Of a stretch of 47,397 nucleotides of DNA, positions 25,485 to 38,105 are shown one piece after another. Positions within the stretch are counted from its first letter, which is position 1. Each line of letters starts with the position of its first letter. Source of the stretch: DATGLW01 sp035293965 (GTDB taxonomy: Bacteria > Actinomycetota > Acidimicrobiia > Acidimicrobiales > RAAP-2); assembly GCA_035293965.1 (NCBI GenBank), contig DATGLW010000102.1, positions 1 to 47,397 on the forward strand. The letters are read 5' to 3'. Position numbers and translations under genes: made by a program. Below the pieces are notes generated by a model, which ran no database searches, was not told the DNA's origin, and was given only the letters and a program-made list of their open reading frames with translations.

Positions 25485-25488
<4 letters not shown>
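23497..25488 (-). CDS. priA: PriA-like primosomal protein N' lacking ATPase motifs
   Basis: PriA normally reloads the replisome at stalled forks. Here the N-terminal 3'BD domain (REFDYAVPPSLAGQVAVGTRVRVPLHGR) and the eight-cysteine zinc module (CPSCGELARCERCG through CASCG) are intact. Where a P-loop is expected there is only ILVRLPPADD, and the DEEH box reads VVLDAHDQAYR, so helicase activity is probably lost, as in other actinobacterial PriA. Standard GTG 25425 cuts the N-terminus; CTG 25488 overlaps the metK stop (CTGA) and restores the VVRVLPDVA strand, giving 663 residues. The 3' end carries two Ala-rich in-frame repeats (23621-23665, 23697-23732). Confidence 0.88.
23621..23665. repeat. 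15-bp tandem repeat in priA
   Basis: GAGGCGGCCAGCCCC occurs at 23621-23635 and 23636-23650, with a diverged third copy at 23651-23665. It encodes LAASG-type repeats near the PriA C-terminus and keeps the frame. Confidence 0.85.
23697..23732. repeat. 12-bp tandem repeat in priA
   Basis: GGCCGGCTGCCT at 23697-23708 and 23709-23720, with a near copy at 23721-23732. It encodes QAAG repeats and is in frame. Confidence 0.85.
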
Positions 25489-26677
<1,189 letters not shown>

Positions 26678-26681
<4 letters not shown>

Positions 26682-27931
26682 GGGGTCGTCCTCTTCCTCC
26701 CGGCGTGGGGCCGGCCCCCGGACGAGAGCCGGCTGCTCACCTTATCCAACACCGCGTCGGCGACCGCCCGTTTCGACATGAGCGGCAACGCCTCCTCGCC
26801 CCCGCGGTCGTCGAGGATGGTGACCACGTTGGTCTCGACGTCGAAGCCGGCACCGGGGGCCCCGACGTCGTTGACGACCAGCAGGTCGACGCCCTTGCTG
26901 GCGAGCTTCCGCCGGCCTCGGGCCACGGGGTCGTCGGTCTCGGCGGCGAAGCCGACCAGCACCTGCCCCGGCCGCCTCGCCGCCCCCAGCCCGGCCAGGA
27001 TGTCGGGTGTCGGCTCCAGCACGAGGTCGGGGACCCCGTCTTCTTTGGTCAGCTTGCGGCCCGCCGCGCCCTTGGGACGGAAGTCGGCCACCGCGGCGGC
27101 CATGATCACCGCGTCCACGAGGGGCGCATGCGCTCGCACGGCCGCCTCCATCTCGGCCGCCGTCTCCACCCGCTCGACCGTCACCCCCGGCGGCGGCGCG
27201 GGCGCGGTGGTGACCAGGACGACCTCGGCCCCGCGGGCGGCTGCTGCCGCCGCCAGGGCGTGCCCTTGCTTCCCCGAGGAGCGGTTGGTGAGGAACCGCA
27301 CCGGGTCGAGGGGCTCCCTCGTCCCCCCGGCGGTCACGAGCACGCGGCGCCCGGCCAGGTCGCGGGCTCGGGCGGCGCCTCGCTCGAGGGCCGCCAGCAC
27401 CCGCTCGACGATCAGGGCCGGCGCCGCCAGGCGGCCGGCGCCGACGTCGCCGCCGGCGAGCCGGCCCTCCTCGGGCGGGACCACCTCGGTACCCCTGCGC
27501 ACGAGGGTGGCCAGGTTCTCCTGCACCGCCGGGTGCTCCCACATCTCGGCGTGCATGGCCGGGCAGACCAGTACCGGCGCCCGCGTCGCGAGCAGGGTGG
27601 CCGTGAGCAGGTCGTCGGCCAGGCCGGCCGCGTAGCGCGCCAGCAGGTGGGCAGTCGCCGGCGCGACGACGACCAGATCCGCCCGCCGGGCGAGCGCCGT
27701 GTGGGGTATGGGCGAGCCCTCGTCCCACAGGCTCCGCTGGGCAGGCTCGGAGGCGAGCGCCGAGAAGGTGACCTCACCGACGAACCTGGTGGCGGCCGGG
27801 GTGAGCACGGGCACCACGTGCACGCCGGCATCCACGAGCCTGCGGCACACCTCGACCGCCTTGTACGCGGCGATGCCGCCGCCGACGCCGAGGATCACCT
27901 GGCGCCGGTCTTCCCGGCCCTTGCCCGGCAC
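26678..27931 (-). CDS. coaBC: Phosphopantothenoylcysteine decarboxylase/synthase
   Basis: Two consecutive steps of coenzyme A synthesis. The N-terminal flavin decarboxylase half (1-180) has ILGVGGGIAAYKAVEVCRRL, the His region SPIPHTALARRADLV, and CPAMHAEMWEHPAV. The C-terminal synthetase half (from about 190) has VTAGGTREPLDPVRFLTNRSSGKQGHALA and VLVGFAAETDD. GTG 27931 gives 417 residues and is the last standard start before the conserved beta strand. It lies 40 nt downstream of rpoZ; the Shine-Dalgarno is weak (GGACGG). Confidence 0.95.
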
Positions 27932-27971
27932 GTCCGTCCGGCCCCCGGCGTGCCCGCGCCGCCCGGCCCGC

Positions 27972-28409
27972 CTAGCCGGCGACCGGTCCCTCGTCGACGC
28001 CGGACGGCTCGGCCGCATCGACCGCGGCGGGCCAGGCCGCCACCCCACCGGCAGGCCCCTGCCCAGCAAGGTCGTCGAAGGGTGCCGGCTCCTCGCCGGA
28101 GGCGCCGGGCACGGCCTCCTCCCCGACCTCGTCCCCGACCTCGTCCACCGGCGCCTGCCCCGGCTCCCGCCGCGTGTAGACGACCTTGCCGGCGGCGATC
28201 TCCTCGAGCGCGATCGACAGCGGCTTGCCCGACAGGGAGGTCACCTGCGGGGGCACGATCCGCCCCATGCCCTCACCGAGGCTGTTGTAGTAGGCGTTGA
28301 CCTGGCGGGCCCGCCTCGCTCCCACCGCCACCAAGGTGAACTTCGAGTCGACCTTGTCCAGCAGCTCCTCGATGGGCGGGTCCATCAGCGTGTCGCGCCC
28401 CACGGCCAT
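27972..28409 (-). CDS. rpoZ: RNA polymerase omega subunit
   Basis: Small assembly subunit of RNA polymerase. The core MDPPIEELLDKVDSKFTLVAVGARRARQVNAYYNS and the KPLSIALEEIAAGKVVY segment are typical. The 145-residue length is above the usual 80-110 because of an acidic, Pro/Ala-rich C-terminal tail of about 65 residues. The ATG at 28409 has a strong Shine-Dalgarno (GGAGGGA). Order gmk-rpoZ-coaBC-metK is the classical actinobacterial arrangement. Confidence 0.95.
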   Translation of the reverse strand: MAVGRDTLMDPPIEELLDKVDSKFTLVAVGARRARQVNAYYNSLGEGMGRIVPPQVTSLSGKPLSIALEEIAAGKVVYTRREPGQAPVDEVGDEVGEEAVPGASGEEPAPFDDLAGQGPAGGVAAWPAAVDAAEPSGVDEGPVAG

Positions 28410-28434
28410 GTGCGTCCCTCCGATCGCCGGCGCC

Positions 28435-29052
28435 TCAGGTGGCGCCCTCGCGCCAGCCGGCGGCAGGGAGCCGCCGCAGCGCGGCAGCTCGGGACCGCCG
28501 CTCGGCGCGCGCGCGCTCCACTATAGCCGCGACCTCCGAGACGGCCCGGTCCACCTGGTCGTTCACCACCCGATTGGCTCCCGCGAGCGCCGCCCCGGCC
28601 CGCGTCTCCTCGTCGCTCATCGCCAGTCGCCGCTCGACGTGCTCGGGACTGTCGCCCCGGGCCAGCAAACGGGCCCGCTGCACCGCCGGCGACGGGGGCA
28701 CGAGCAGCACCACCAGGGCGTCGGGACGGCGCGCCCGGACCTGGCGCGCCCCCTGGACGTCGATCTCGAGCAGCACGTCGCGCCCCGGCGGCGGCTCGGG
28801 CAACGGCGTGCCGTAGAGGTGCCCGAGGAACTCGGCCCACTCGAGGAAGCCACCCGCCGCCACGCGACGCTCGAACGTCGGGCGGTCGACGAACACGTAG
28901 GCGTCGGCGGGCTCCCCCGGGCGCCGGGGACGCGTCGTCCACGACCGGCTCAGCCAGAGCGAGGGGTCACGGGCCACGAGCTGGGCCGCCACGGTGCCCT
29001 TGCCGGCCCCGCCGGGGCCGATCAGGACGACGACGAGGGGATCAGCGGGCAG
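28435..29052 (-). CDS. gmk: Guanylate kinase, predicted CTG start
   Basis: Phosphorylates GMP to GDP. The first standard start in frame (GTG 28992) would remove the P-loop, which would be incompatible with function. Reading upstream gives ADPLVVVLIGPGGAGKGTVAAQL, the expected N-terminus with Walker A. No ATG, GTG or TTG precedes it in frame; CTG 29052 gives MPADPLVVVL and 205 residues, the usual family length. It overlaps the mihF stop by 11 nt. Other motifs: SRSWTTRPRRPGE, DAYVFV and LEIDVQGARQV. The usual GPSG of the P-loop is GPGG here. Confidence 0.93.
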   Translation of the reverse strand: MPADPLVVVLIGPGGAGKGTVAAQLVARDPSLWLSRSWTTRPRRPGEPADAYVFVDRPTFERRVAAGGFLEWAEFLGHLYGTPLPEPPPGRDVLLEIDVQGARQVRARRPDALVVLLVPPSPAVQRARLLARGDSPEHVERRLAMSDEETRAGAALAGANRVVNDQVDRAVSEVAAIVERARAERRSRAAALRRLPAAGWREGAT

Positions 29053-29359
29053 TCTCTTTGAGCAGCTCGGCCCGCTGCTTGGCCCCGAGCCCCTGCAGGC
29101 GGCGGCTGTCGGCGATCCCGACCGTCTCCATCACCCGGCGGGCCTTCACCTTGCCGAGCCCCGGCAGGGACTCGAGCACGGACACGACCTTCATCTTGCC
29201 TACGGTCTCGTCGGAGTCGGCCTTGCTCAGGACCTCGCTCAGGGACATCGAGCCCAGCTTCAGCTTCTCCTTGACCTCGGCTCGCTCCCGGCGGACCTTG
29301 GCGGCCTTCTCCAGTGCAGCCTGGCGCTGCTCGGGCGTGAGTGCAGGCGGTTGCGGCAT
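29042..29359 (-). CDS. mihF: Actinobacterial integration host factor (mIHF)
   Basis: Nucleoid-associated DNA-binding protein essential in mycobacteria. The 105-residue product MPQPPALTPEQRQAALEKAAK...LGKVKARRVMETVGIADSRRLQGLG matches the short mIHF form, with its helix-two-turn-helix (ESLPGLGKVKARRVM) and C-terminal RGLG-type loop. Several in-frame starts exist (29371, 29395). ATG 29359 is chosen because it aligns with the family and lies 7 nt after TATGGT. Confidence 0.93.
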   Translation of the reverse strand: MPQPPALTPEQRQAALEKAAKVRRERAEVKEKLKLGSMSLSEVLSKADSDETVGKMKVVSVLESLPGLGKVKARRVMETVGIADSRRLQGLGAKQRAELLKETAR

Positions 29360-29366
29360 GGGTCCG

Positions 29367-29395
29367 ACCATAGCGCCTCGCCGCAGGGCGGTCAT
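29367..29395 (-). promoter_or_regulatory. Internal promoter for leaderless mihF
   Basis: ATGACC (29395-29390, four of six -35 positions), a 17-bp spacer, TATGGT (29372-29367), then 7 nt to the ATG at 29359. It lies at the end of pyrF and in the 32-nt pyrF-mihF gap, so mihF-gmk-rpoZ and downstream genes could be transcribed independently of the pyrimidine genes. Confidence 0.55.
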
Positions 29396-30273
29396 GCCCA
29401 GCCAGCAGCGATCTCGTCGCGCAGCGACGCGGCAGCCCGGCGCAGCGCTGCAGCCGAGGGACCGGCGGCGAGCACCGAGCGCGACGCGCTCGGCAGGACC
29501 GTGCCGGCGGCACACCCCGCGAAGCGCACCGCCACGTCACTGGCGGTCGCCCCCTGGGCGCCGACCCCCGGGGCGAGGATGGGCCCGCCGAGCGACGCCA
29601 GCGGGAACGCCGAGGGCTCGAGCGTCGCGCCCACCACGGCCCCGACGGACCCGGGATGCTCGCTTCTGGCGGCGTTCAGCGCGGCCACCTGGCGGAGCAG
29701 GGCGTCTGCCACCGTGTCCCCCGAGGAGCCCACGGCCTCCTGCACCGAGCGTCCCTCGGCGTTGCTGCTCCGCACCACGACGAACACCCCGCGGCCGGTG
29801 GCCCACGCGGTGTCGAGCAGCGGACGGAGGGCGTCGAGCCCGAGGTAGGGGTGCACCGTGACGGCGTCGGCGGCGAGGGGGCCGCTGCCAACCCAGGCAT
29901 CGCCGTAGGCAGCCGCGGTGGAGTCGATGTCGCCCCGCTTGGCGTCGGCGACGGCGAGGAGACCTGCCCCGCGACAGGCGGCGAGCACCTCCTCGAGGGC
30001 GGCGTACCCGGCGGCCCCGTGGCGCTCGAAGAAGGCGACCTGCGGCTTGACGGCGGGCAGCACGCCGGCGACGGCCTCCACGCAGCGCAGGGCGAAGCGG
30101 CGCAGCCCCGACGGGTCGTCGGGCAGCCCCCAGGCGTCGAGGAGGGCCGCTGACGGGTCGATGCCCAGGCACAGCGGGCCGGTCGCCGCCACGGCCGCCG
30201 CCAGCCGCGCGCCGAAGGGCACCGGAGGTGGGCCGGAGGCCGGGGGCCGGGGGCCGGCAGGCGCCCCCGTCAC
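29392..30273 (-). CDS. pyrF: Orotidine 5'-phosphate decarboxylase (type 2)
   Basis: Last step of UMP synthesis. The 293-residue protein has LCLGIDPSAALLDAWGL, KPQVAFFERHG, the catalytic ADAKRGDIDSTAAAYG (D-K-x-x-D array), TVHPYLGLDALRPLL and ILAPGVGAQGA. This is the longer subfamily 2 common in actinobacteria. GTG 30273 overlaps the pyrD stop (GTGA). A 20-residue Pro-rich N-terminus precedes the core. Confidence 0.95.
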   Translation of the reverse strand: MTGAPAGPRPPASGPPPVPFGARLAAAVAATGPLCLGIDPSAALLDAWGLPDDPSGLRRFALRCVEAVAGVLPAVKPQVAFFERHGAAGYAALEEVLAACRGAGLLAVADAKRGDIDSTAAAYGDAWVGSGPLAADAVTVHPYLGLDALRPLLDTAWATGRGVFVVVRSSNAEGRSVQEAVGSSGDTVADALLRQVAALNAARSEHPGSVGAVVGATLEPSAFPLASLGGPILAPGVGAQGATASDVAVRFAGCAAGTVLPSASRSVLAAGPSAAALRRAAASLRDEIAAGWA

Positions 30274-31238
30274 GCCGTGCTCCGGGCGCGGGCCCCGGCC
30301 CGCACACCGGGTCCCCGGTGGGCCATGGCCCGCAGGTCGGCAGCGGCTCCGACTCCTTCGCGCCGGCACCAGCGGCGGAGCTGGTCGACGACCCGCCACG
30401 GTGCCCTCGGGTCGGCGAAGGTGGCCGTCCCCACCTGCACGGCGTCGGCGCCCGCCATCAGCAGCTCGACGGCGTCTCGCCCGCTGCGCACCCCGCCCAC
30501 CCCCACGATGGCCGCCTCCGGGAAGGCCTCGCGGCACTCCCAGACGGCGCGGACGGCGACCGGGCGAAGCGGGGGGCCCGACAGCCCGCCCCCGCCGCCC
30601 CCGAGGGCGAGGCGGCGCCGGTCGACGTCGACGGCCATGCCCATGAGCGTGTTCACCAAGGTCAGCGCCTCGGCCCCGGCGTCGAGCGCGGCTGCGGCGA
30701 CCGGGCGGAGGTCGGTCACGTTGGGGCTGAGCTTGGCCCACCTCGGCAGGCCGCACGCCGCTGCCGACACGGCCTCGGCGGTGGCCCGCGGCGAGTGGGC
30801 GAACATCCGCGACCGGTCCTCAAGGTTGGGGCAGCTCACGTTCACCTCCACGGCCACGACGCCCGGCAGGGCTCCGGCAGCCGCCACCAGTGCCCCGGCC
30901 CGCGCGTAGTCGTCCACGCGCCTGCCCCAGATGCTGAGGACCACGCGAGCCCCCGCCGCCTGGAGCGCGGGCAGGTCGTGCTCGAGCCAGGCGGCGATGC
31001 CCGGACCCTGCAGGCCCACGCTGTTGAGCATGCCGCCGCCCACCTCCCGCACCCGCGGGGCGGGGTTGCCGGGCCAGGGATCGGCGGCCAGCGACTTGAC
31101 GACCACGGCCCCGAGCGCACCGAGGGGGCCGTAGGCGCCGAGCTCGGCACCGTGCCCGGCCGTGCCCGAGGCGGTCATGACCGGGTTCGGCAGGGCGACC
31201 GAGCCGACCCGGACCGACAGGTCGACGCCCGCGCTCAG
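30270..31238 (-). CDS. pyrD: Dihydroorotate dehydrogenase, class 1B-like, predicted CTG start
   Basis: Flavin enzyme oxidising dihydroorotate to orotate. Class 1 is shown by the catalytic Cys in VNVSCPNLEDR. Class 1B-like features are NPVMTASGTAGHG, LSGPPLRPVAVRAV and VGVGGVRSGRDAVELLMAGADAVQVGTA. The only ATG (31178) falls inside NPVMTASG and would delete the first conserved strand DLSVRVGSVALPNPV. CTG 31238 (322 residues) or CTG 31220 restores it; no ATG, GTG or TTG is available upstream. Class 1B enzymes normally pair with PyrK, which is not encoded next to it. Confidence 0.92.
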   Translation of the reverse strand: MSAGVDLSVRVGSVALPNPVMTASGTAGHGAELGAYGPLGALGAVVVKSLAADPWPGNPAPRVREVGGGMLNSVGLQGPGIAAWLEHDLPALQAAGARVVLSIWGRRVDDYARAGALVAAAGALPGVVAVEVNVSCPNLEDRSRMFAHSPRATAEAVSAAACGLPRWAKLSPNVTDLRPVAAAALDAGAEALTLVNTLMGMAVDVDRRRLALGGGGGGLSGPPLRPVAVRAVWECREAFPEAAIVGVGGVRSGRDAVELLMAGADAVQVGTATFADPRAPWRVVDQLRRWCRREGVGAAADLRAMAHRGPGVRAGARARSTA

Positions 31239-31257
31239 CTCCGTCGCCCCGGTGTCG

Positions 31258-34617
<3,360 letters not shown>

Positions 34618-34619
34618 CC

Positions 34620-35753
34620 CTACCTCCGTCCCCCGGCCGCCGCCCGTCCGCCGGCCATGAGGCGCGCGAAGCGCTCGAACAGGTACCGGGCGTCGTGCGG
34701 CCCGGGCCCGGCCTCGGGGTGGTACTGCACGGAGAAGGCCTGCGCCGAGGGGACCGCGATGCCTTCGACCACGCCGTCGTTCAAGTTGACGTGGGTGACC
34801 TCGACACCGGGCGCCGCGCCCACCTCCACGGCGTAGTTGTGGTTCTGGCTCGTGACCTCCACGTGCCCCGTCGACAGCTCGCGCACCGGGTGGTTGCTGC
34901 CGTGGTGCCCGAAGGGCAGCTTGTAGGTGGTGCCGCCGAGGGCGACCGACAGCAGCTGGTGACCGAGGCAGATGCCGAACAGCGGCACCTTGCCCACCAG
35001 GTCGGCCACGGCCTCGATCTGCGGGCCGAGGGCGGCTGGGTCGCCGGGCCCGTTGGACAGGAAGACGCCGTCAGGCTCCATCGCCAGCACGTCGGCCGCG
35101 GTGGTCGACGCCGGCACGACGGTCACGGTGGCCAGCGCGCCCAGCTGGCGCAGCATCGTCGCCTTCACCCCGAAGTCGTAGGCGACGACCCGGAAGGAGC
35201 CGCCGCCCACCACGTAGGGCTCCGCCGCGGTGACGAGCGACACGAGGTCGCGCCCGTCGGTGCCCTGCGCCTCCCGGGCCGCCGCCCGCAGCCGGCCCTC
35301 GGCGGCGGTCCCGAAGGCGCAGGGCATCGCACCGGCCTCGCGCAGGTGGCGGGTCAGCCGCCTCGTGTCGACACCGGTGATCGCGGGCACGCCCCGGCGG
35401 GCGAGGAAGCCCTCGAACCCCTCGATCGCCCGCCAGCTGCTGGGCTCGGCGACGAGCTGGCGCACGACCACGCCGGTGCACCAGGGGCGGCTCGCCTCGT
35501 CGTCGGCGGCGCTGGCCCCGTAGTTGCCGATGTGGGGACACGTGAACGCGACGACCTGGCCTGCGTAGGAGGGGTCGGTGGTGATCTCCTGGTAGCCGCT
35601 CAGCGCGGTGTTGAAGACGAGCTCGCCGGTCGCCACCTCGCCGGGGGCGAGGGCACCGGCGGCCTCGCCCTCGAACACCTCGCCGTCGGCCAGCACGAGC
35701 AGGGCCTCTCGACGCCTCCCCTCCCGTGGGCGCCGGTCGAGCGGCGCCGTCAT
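34620..35753 (-). CDS. carA: Carbamoyl-phosphate synthase small subunit
   Basis: Glutaminase subunit supplying ammonia to CarB. The 377-residue protein has the N-terminal domain (LVLADGEVFEGEA, FNTALSGYQEITTDPSYAGQVV) and a class I amidotransferase domain: FLSNGPGDP, GICLGHQLLSVALGG with the nucleophile Cys, and SVQYHPEAGPGPHD with the catalytic His and Glu. ATG 35753 overlaps the pyrC stop (ATGA), the one junction of this kind that uses ATG. Confidence 0.98.
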   Translation of the reverse strand: MTAPLDRRPREGRRREALLVLADGEVFEGEAAGALAPGEVATGELVFNTALSGYQEITTDPSYAGQVVAFTCPHIGNYGASAADDEASRPWCTGVVVRQLVAEPSSWRAIEGFEGFLARRGVPAITGVDTRRLTRHLREAGAMPCAFGTAAEGRLRAAAREAQGTDGRDLVSLVTAAEPYVVGGGSFRVVAYDFGVKATMLRQLGALATVTVVPASTTAADVLAMEPDGVFLSNGPGDPAALGPQIEAVADLVGKVPLFGICLGHQLLSVALGGTTYKLPFGHHGSNHPVRELSTGHVEVTSQNHNYAVEVGAAPGVEVTHVNLNDGVVEGIAVPSAQAFSVQYHPEAGPGPHDARYLFERFARLMAGGRAAAGGRR

Positions 35754-37114
35754 CGCTGGGCCACCGCGTCGACCACCACGGGCTCGCCGTAGAGCAGCGT
35801 GTGGCGGACCCGGCCCACCAGGCGTCGCCCCGCGTAGGGGGTGTTGCGGCTTCGGCTCGCGAGCCTGGCCGGGTCGACGGTCCACACGGCGCGCGGGTCG
35901 AAGACGCACACGTTGGCGGCCGCACCGCGCTGCAGGGGCCCACCGTGAGCGCCGCGTCCCGCGGGGCGGGCGTTGCCGGCACCGAGGCCGGCGATCGCCG
36001 CCGGGTGCCAGCTGAGCAGGGCGAAGATCTCCTGGGGCCCCAGGCGGCGCCTCGGTGGCACGACCCCGGAGACGCCCTCGGCAGGGCCCGCCGCCAGCTC
36101 CGAGAAGGAAACGGCCAGCGCCGTCTCGAGCCCGAGCATGCCCGGCGGGGCCTGCTCGAAGGGGAGGTCCTTGGCTTCGGGAGGATGGGGGGCGTGGTCG
36201 GTGGCGATGGCGTCGAGGACGCCCTCGCCCAGCCCGCTGGCCACCGCGGCCACGTCGGCTGGGCTCCGCAGGGGCGGGCTCACCTTGAAGACCGGGTCGT
36301 AGCCGGCCACGCAGGCGTCGGTGAGCGAGAAGTGGTGGGGCGCCGCCTCCGCGGTGACCGGCAGGCCCTCGGCCTTCGCCCGGCGCACCAGCTCGACGGA
36401 GCCGGCCGTCGAGAGGTGGAGGAAGTGCAGCCGGGCGCCGGTCAGGCGGACGAGGGCCAGGTCGCGTCCCACCATGACCTCCTCGGCCGCCGACGGCACC
36501 CCGGGGATGCCGAGCCGGCTGGACCAGGCGCCCTCGTTCATGGCGCCGCCGGCAGCCAGCGCCTCGTCCTCGCAGTGCTGGGCGAGCACGACGCCGAGGC
36601 CGCGCGCGTACTCGAGGGCGCGCCGCATCAGGCCTGCGTCCTGCACCCCGGCCCCGTCGTCGGTGAACAGCCGGACCCCCAATGCAGCCAGCTCGGCCAG
36701 GGGCGCCAGGCGATCGCCGGCCCGCCCGACGGTGATCGCCCCTGCGACCGCCACCTCGGCCACGGCGTCGCGCCCGAGGGCCAGCACCTCGCGGGCCGTG
36801 CCGGCGTTGTCGACGGGCGGCTCGGTGTTGGGCATGGCGACCACCGCCGTGAAGCCCCCGAGCGCCGCTGCCCGGGTGCCCGTCTCGATCGTCTCGGCCT
36901 CTTCGTAGCCGGGCTGGCGGAGGTGGGCGTGCAGGTCGACCAGGCCCGGCGTCACGAAGCAACCCCCGGCGTCGAGCACCGTGGCCGAGGCCGGCACCTC
37001 GAGGTCCTCCCCCACCGCCCGAACCGTCCGGCCCGACACCACCACGTCGGCCCGCCGGACGCCTCGTGGATCGACCACCGTCCCGCCGCGGATGACCACC
37101 AGCCGCTCAGGCAC
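35750..37114 (-). CDS. pyrC: Dihydroorotase
   Basis: Zinc amidohydrolase cyclising carbamoyl aspartate. The 454-residue protein has GLVDLHAHLRQPGYEEAETI, VVAMPNTEPPVDN, FTDDGAGVQD, LAQHCEDEALAAGGAMNEG, TAEAAPHHFSLTD and IATDHAPHPPEAK, all typical of the bacterial class I enzyme. GTG 37114 overlaps the end of pyrB by 8 nt. Confidence 0.97.
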   Translation of the reverse strand: MPERLVVIRGGTVVDPRGVRRADVVVSGRTVRAVGEDLEVPASATVLDAGGCFVTPGLVDLHAHLRQPGYEEAETIETGTRAAALGGFTAVVAMPNTEPPVDNAGTAREVLALGRDAVAEVAVAGAITVGRAGDRLAPLAELAALGVRLFTDDGAGVQDAGLMRRALEYARGLGVVLAQHCEDEALAAGGAMNEGAWSSRLGIPGVPSAAEEVMVGRDLALVRLTGARLHFLHLSTAGSVELVRRAKAEGLPVTAEAAPHHFSLTDACVAGYDPVFKVSPPLRSPADVAAVASGLGEGVLDAIATDHAPHPPEAKDLPFEQAPPGMLGLETALAVSFSELAAGPAEGVSGVVPPRRRLGPQEIFALLSWHPAAIAGLGAGNARPAGRGAHGGPLQRGAAANVCVFDPRAVWTVDPARLASRSRNTPYAGRRLVGRVRHTLLYGEPVVVDAVAQR

Positions 37115-38105
37115 GATCGGTCCCCGTCGCCGCAGGCTCGGTGCCCGCGGTGCCCTCGGCACCGCCCAGCAGATAGAGCACGGCCATGCGCACGGCCACG
37201 CCGTTCGTGACCTGCCGGGTGACCACCGAGGCGGGGAGGTCGGCCACGTCGCTCGCGATCTCCACGCCGCGCACCATGGGCCCGGGGTGGGTGACGATCG
37301 CCGTGGCGGCGAGCCGCGCCGCCCGCCGGGCCGTGAGCCCCCATCCGGCCGTGTACTCCCGCAGCGAGGGGACGTAGGCGCCGCTCCCCCGCTCGGCCTG
37401 GAGGCGGAGGACCGACACCACGTCGGCCGAGCCGAGGGCCTCGTCGAGGCTGGTGGCCACCTGGACCGGCCATCCCTCGAGGGAGGGCGGCAGCAGGCTG
37501 GTCGGCGCGGCGAGGGTGACCGACGCCCCGAGCAACGAGTACGCGAGCACCTGGGACCGGGCCACCCGGCTGTGGCGCACGTCGCCGACGATGAGCACCC
37601 GGAGCCCCTCGAAGCACGCCGTGCCGAGCGCCGCAGGGTCCGCGCCGGCGCGTTCCGCCAGGACCTGGCGGACGGTGAAGCAGTCGACGAGGGCCTGGGT
37701 GGGATGCTCGTGCCAGCCGTCGCCGGCGTTAACGACGTGGGACCGCCGCGACCAGCGCGCCACCTGGTGTGCGGCGCCCGCGGAGCGGTGGCGCACCACG
37801 AGCACGTTCGCGCCCATCGCCTCGATCGTCTCGACGGTGTCCCTGAAGGACTCCCCCTTGTTGAGCGAGGAGCCGGCAGCGGAGAAGGACAGCACGTCCG
37901 CCGACAGGCGCTTGGCGGCCGTCTCGAACGAGAGGCGAGTGCGGGTCGACTCCTCGAAGAACAGCGTCGCCACCACCCGGCCGCGCAGGGTCGGCACCTT
38001 GGGCACGGTGCGGCGCTCGACCTCGGCGAAGGCCTCGGCCACCCTGAGCACCTCTTCGATCCCGTCGGCACCGAGGTCGGCCACCGACAGCAGGTGCCGG
38101 TTCAC
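37107..38105 (-). CDS. pyrB: Aspartate carbamoyltransferase catalytic subunit
   Basis: First committed pyrimidine step. The 332-residue protein has LFFEESTRTRLSFETAAKRL (carbamoyl-phosphate binding), GDGWHEHPTQALVDCF, VGDVRHSRVARS, the THPGPMVRGVEI motif and SVVTRQVTNGVAVRMAVLYLL. No pyrI is adjacent, so regulation is expected at PyrR and CarAB. GTG 38105 overlaps the pyrR stop (GTGA). A short Ala/Thr-rich tail ends the protein. Confidence 0.97.
   Translation of the reverse strand: MNRHLLSVADLGADGIEEVLRVAEAFAEVERRTVPKVPTLRGRVVATLFFEESTRTRLSFETAAKRLSADVLSFSAAGSSLNKGESFRDTVETIEAMGANVLVVRHRSAGAAHQVARWSRRSHVVNAGDGWHEHPTQALVDCFTVRQVLAERAGADPAALGTACFEGLRVLIVGDVRHSRVARSQVLAYSLLGASVTLAAPTSLLPPSLEGWPVQVATSLDEALGSADVVSVLRLQAERGSGAYVPSLREYTAGWGLTARRAARLAATAIVTHPGPMVRGVEIASDVADLPASVVTRQVTNGVAVRMAVLYLLGGAEGTAGTEPAATGTDRA

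Noticed and set aside
28435..28992. gmk as a pseudogene lacking its P-loop
   Set aside because: The missing part is encoded in frame just upstream; only the start codon is unusual.
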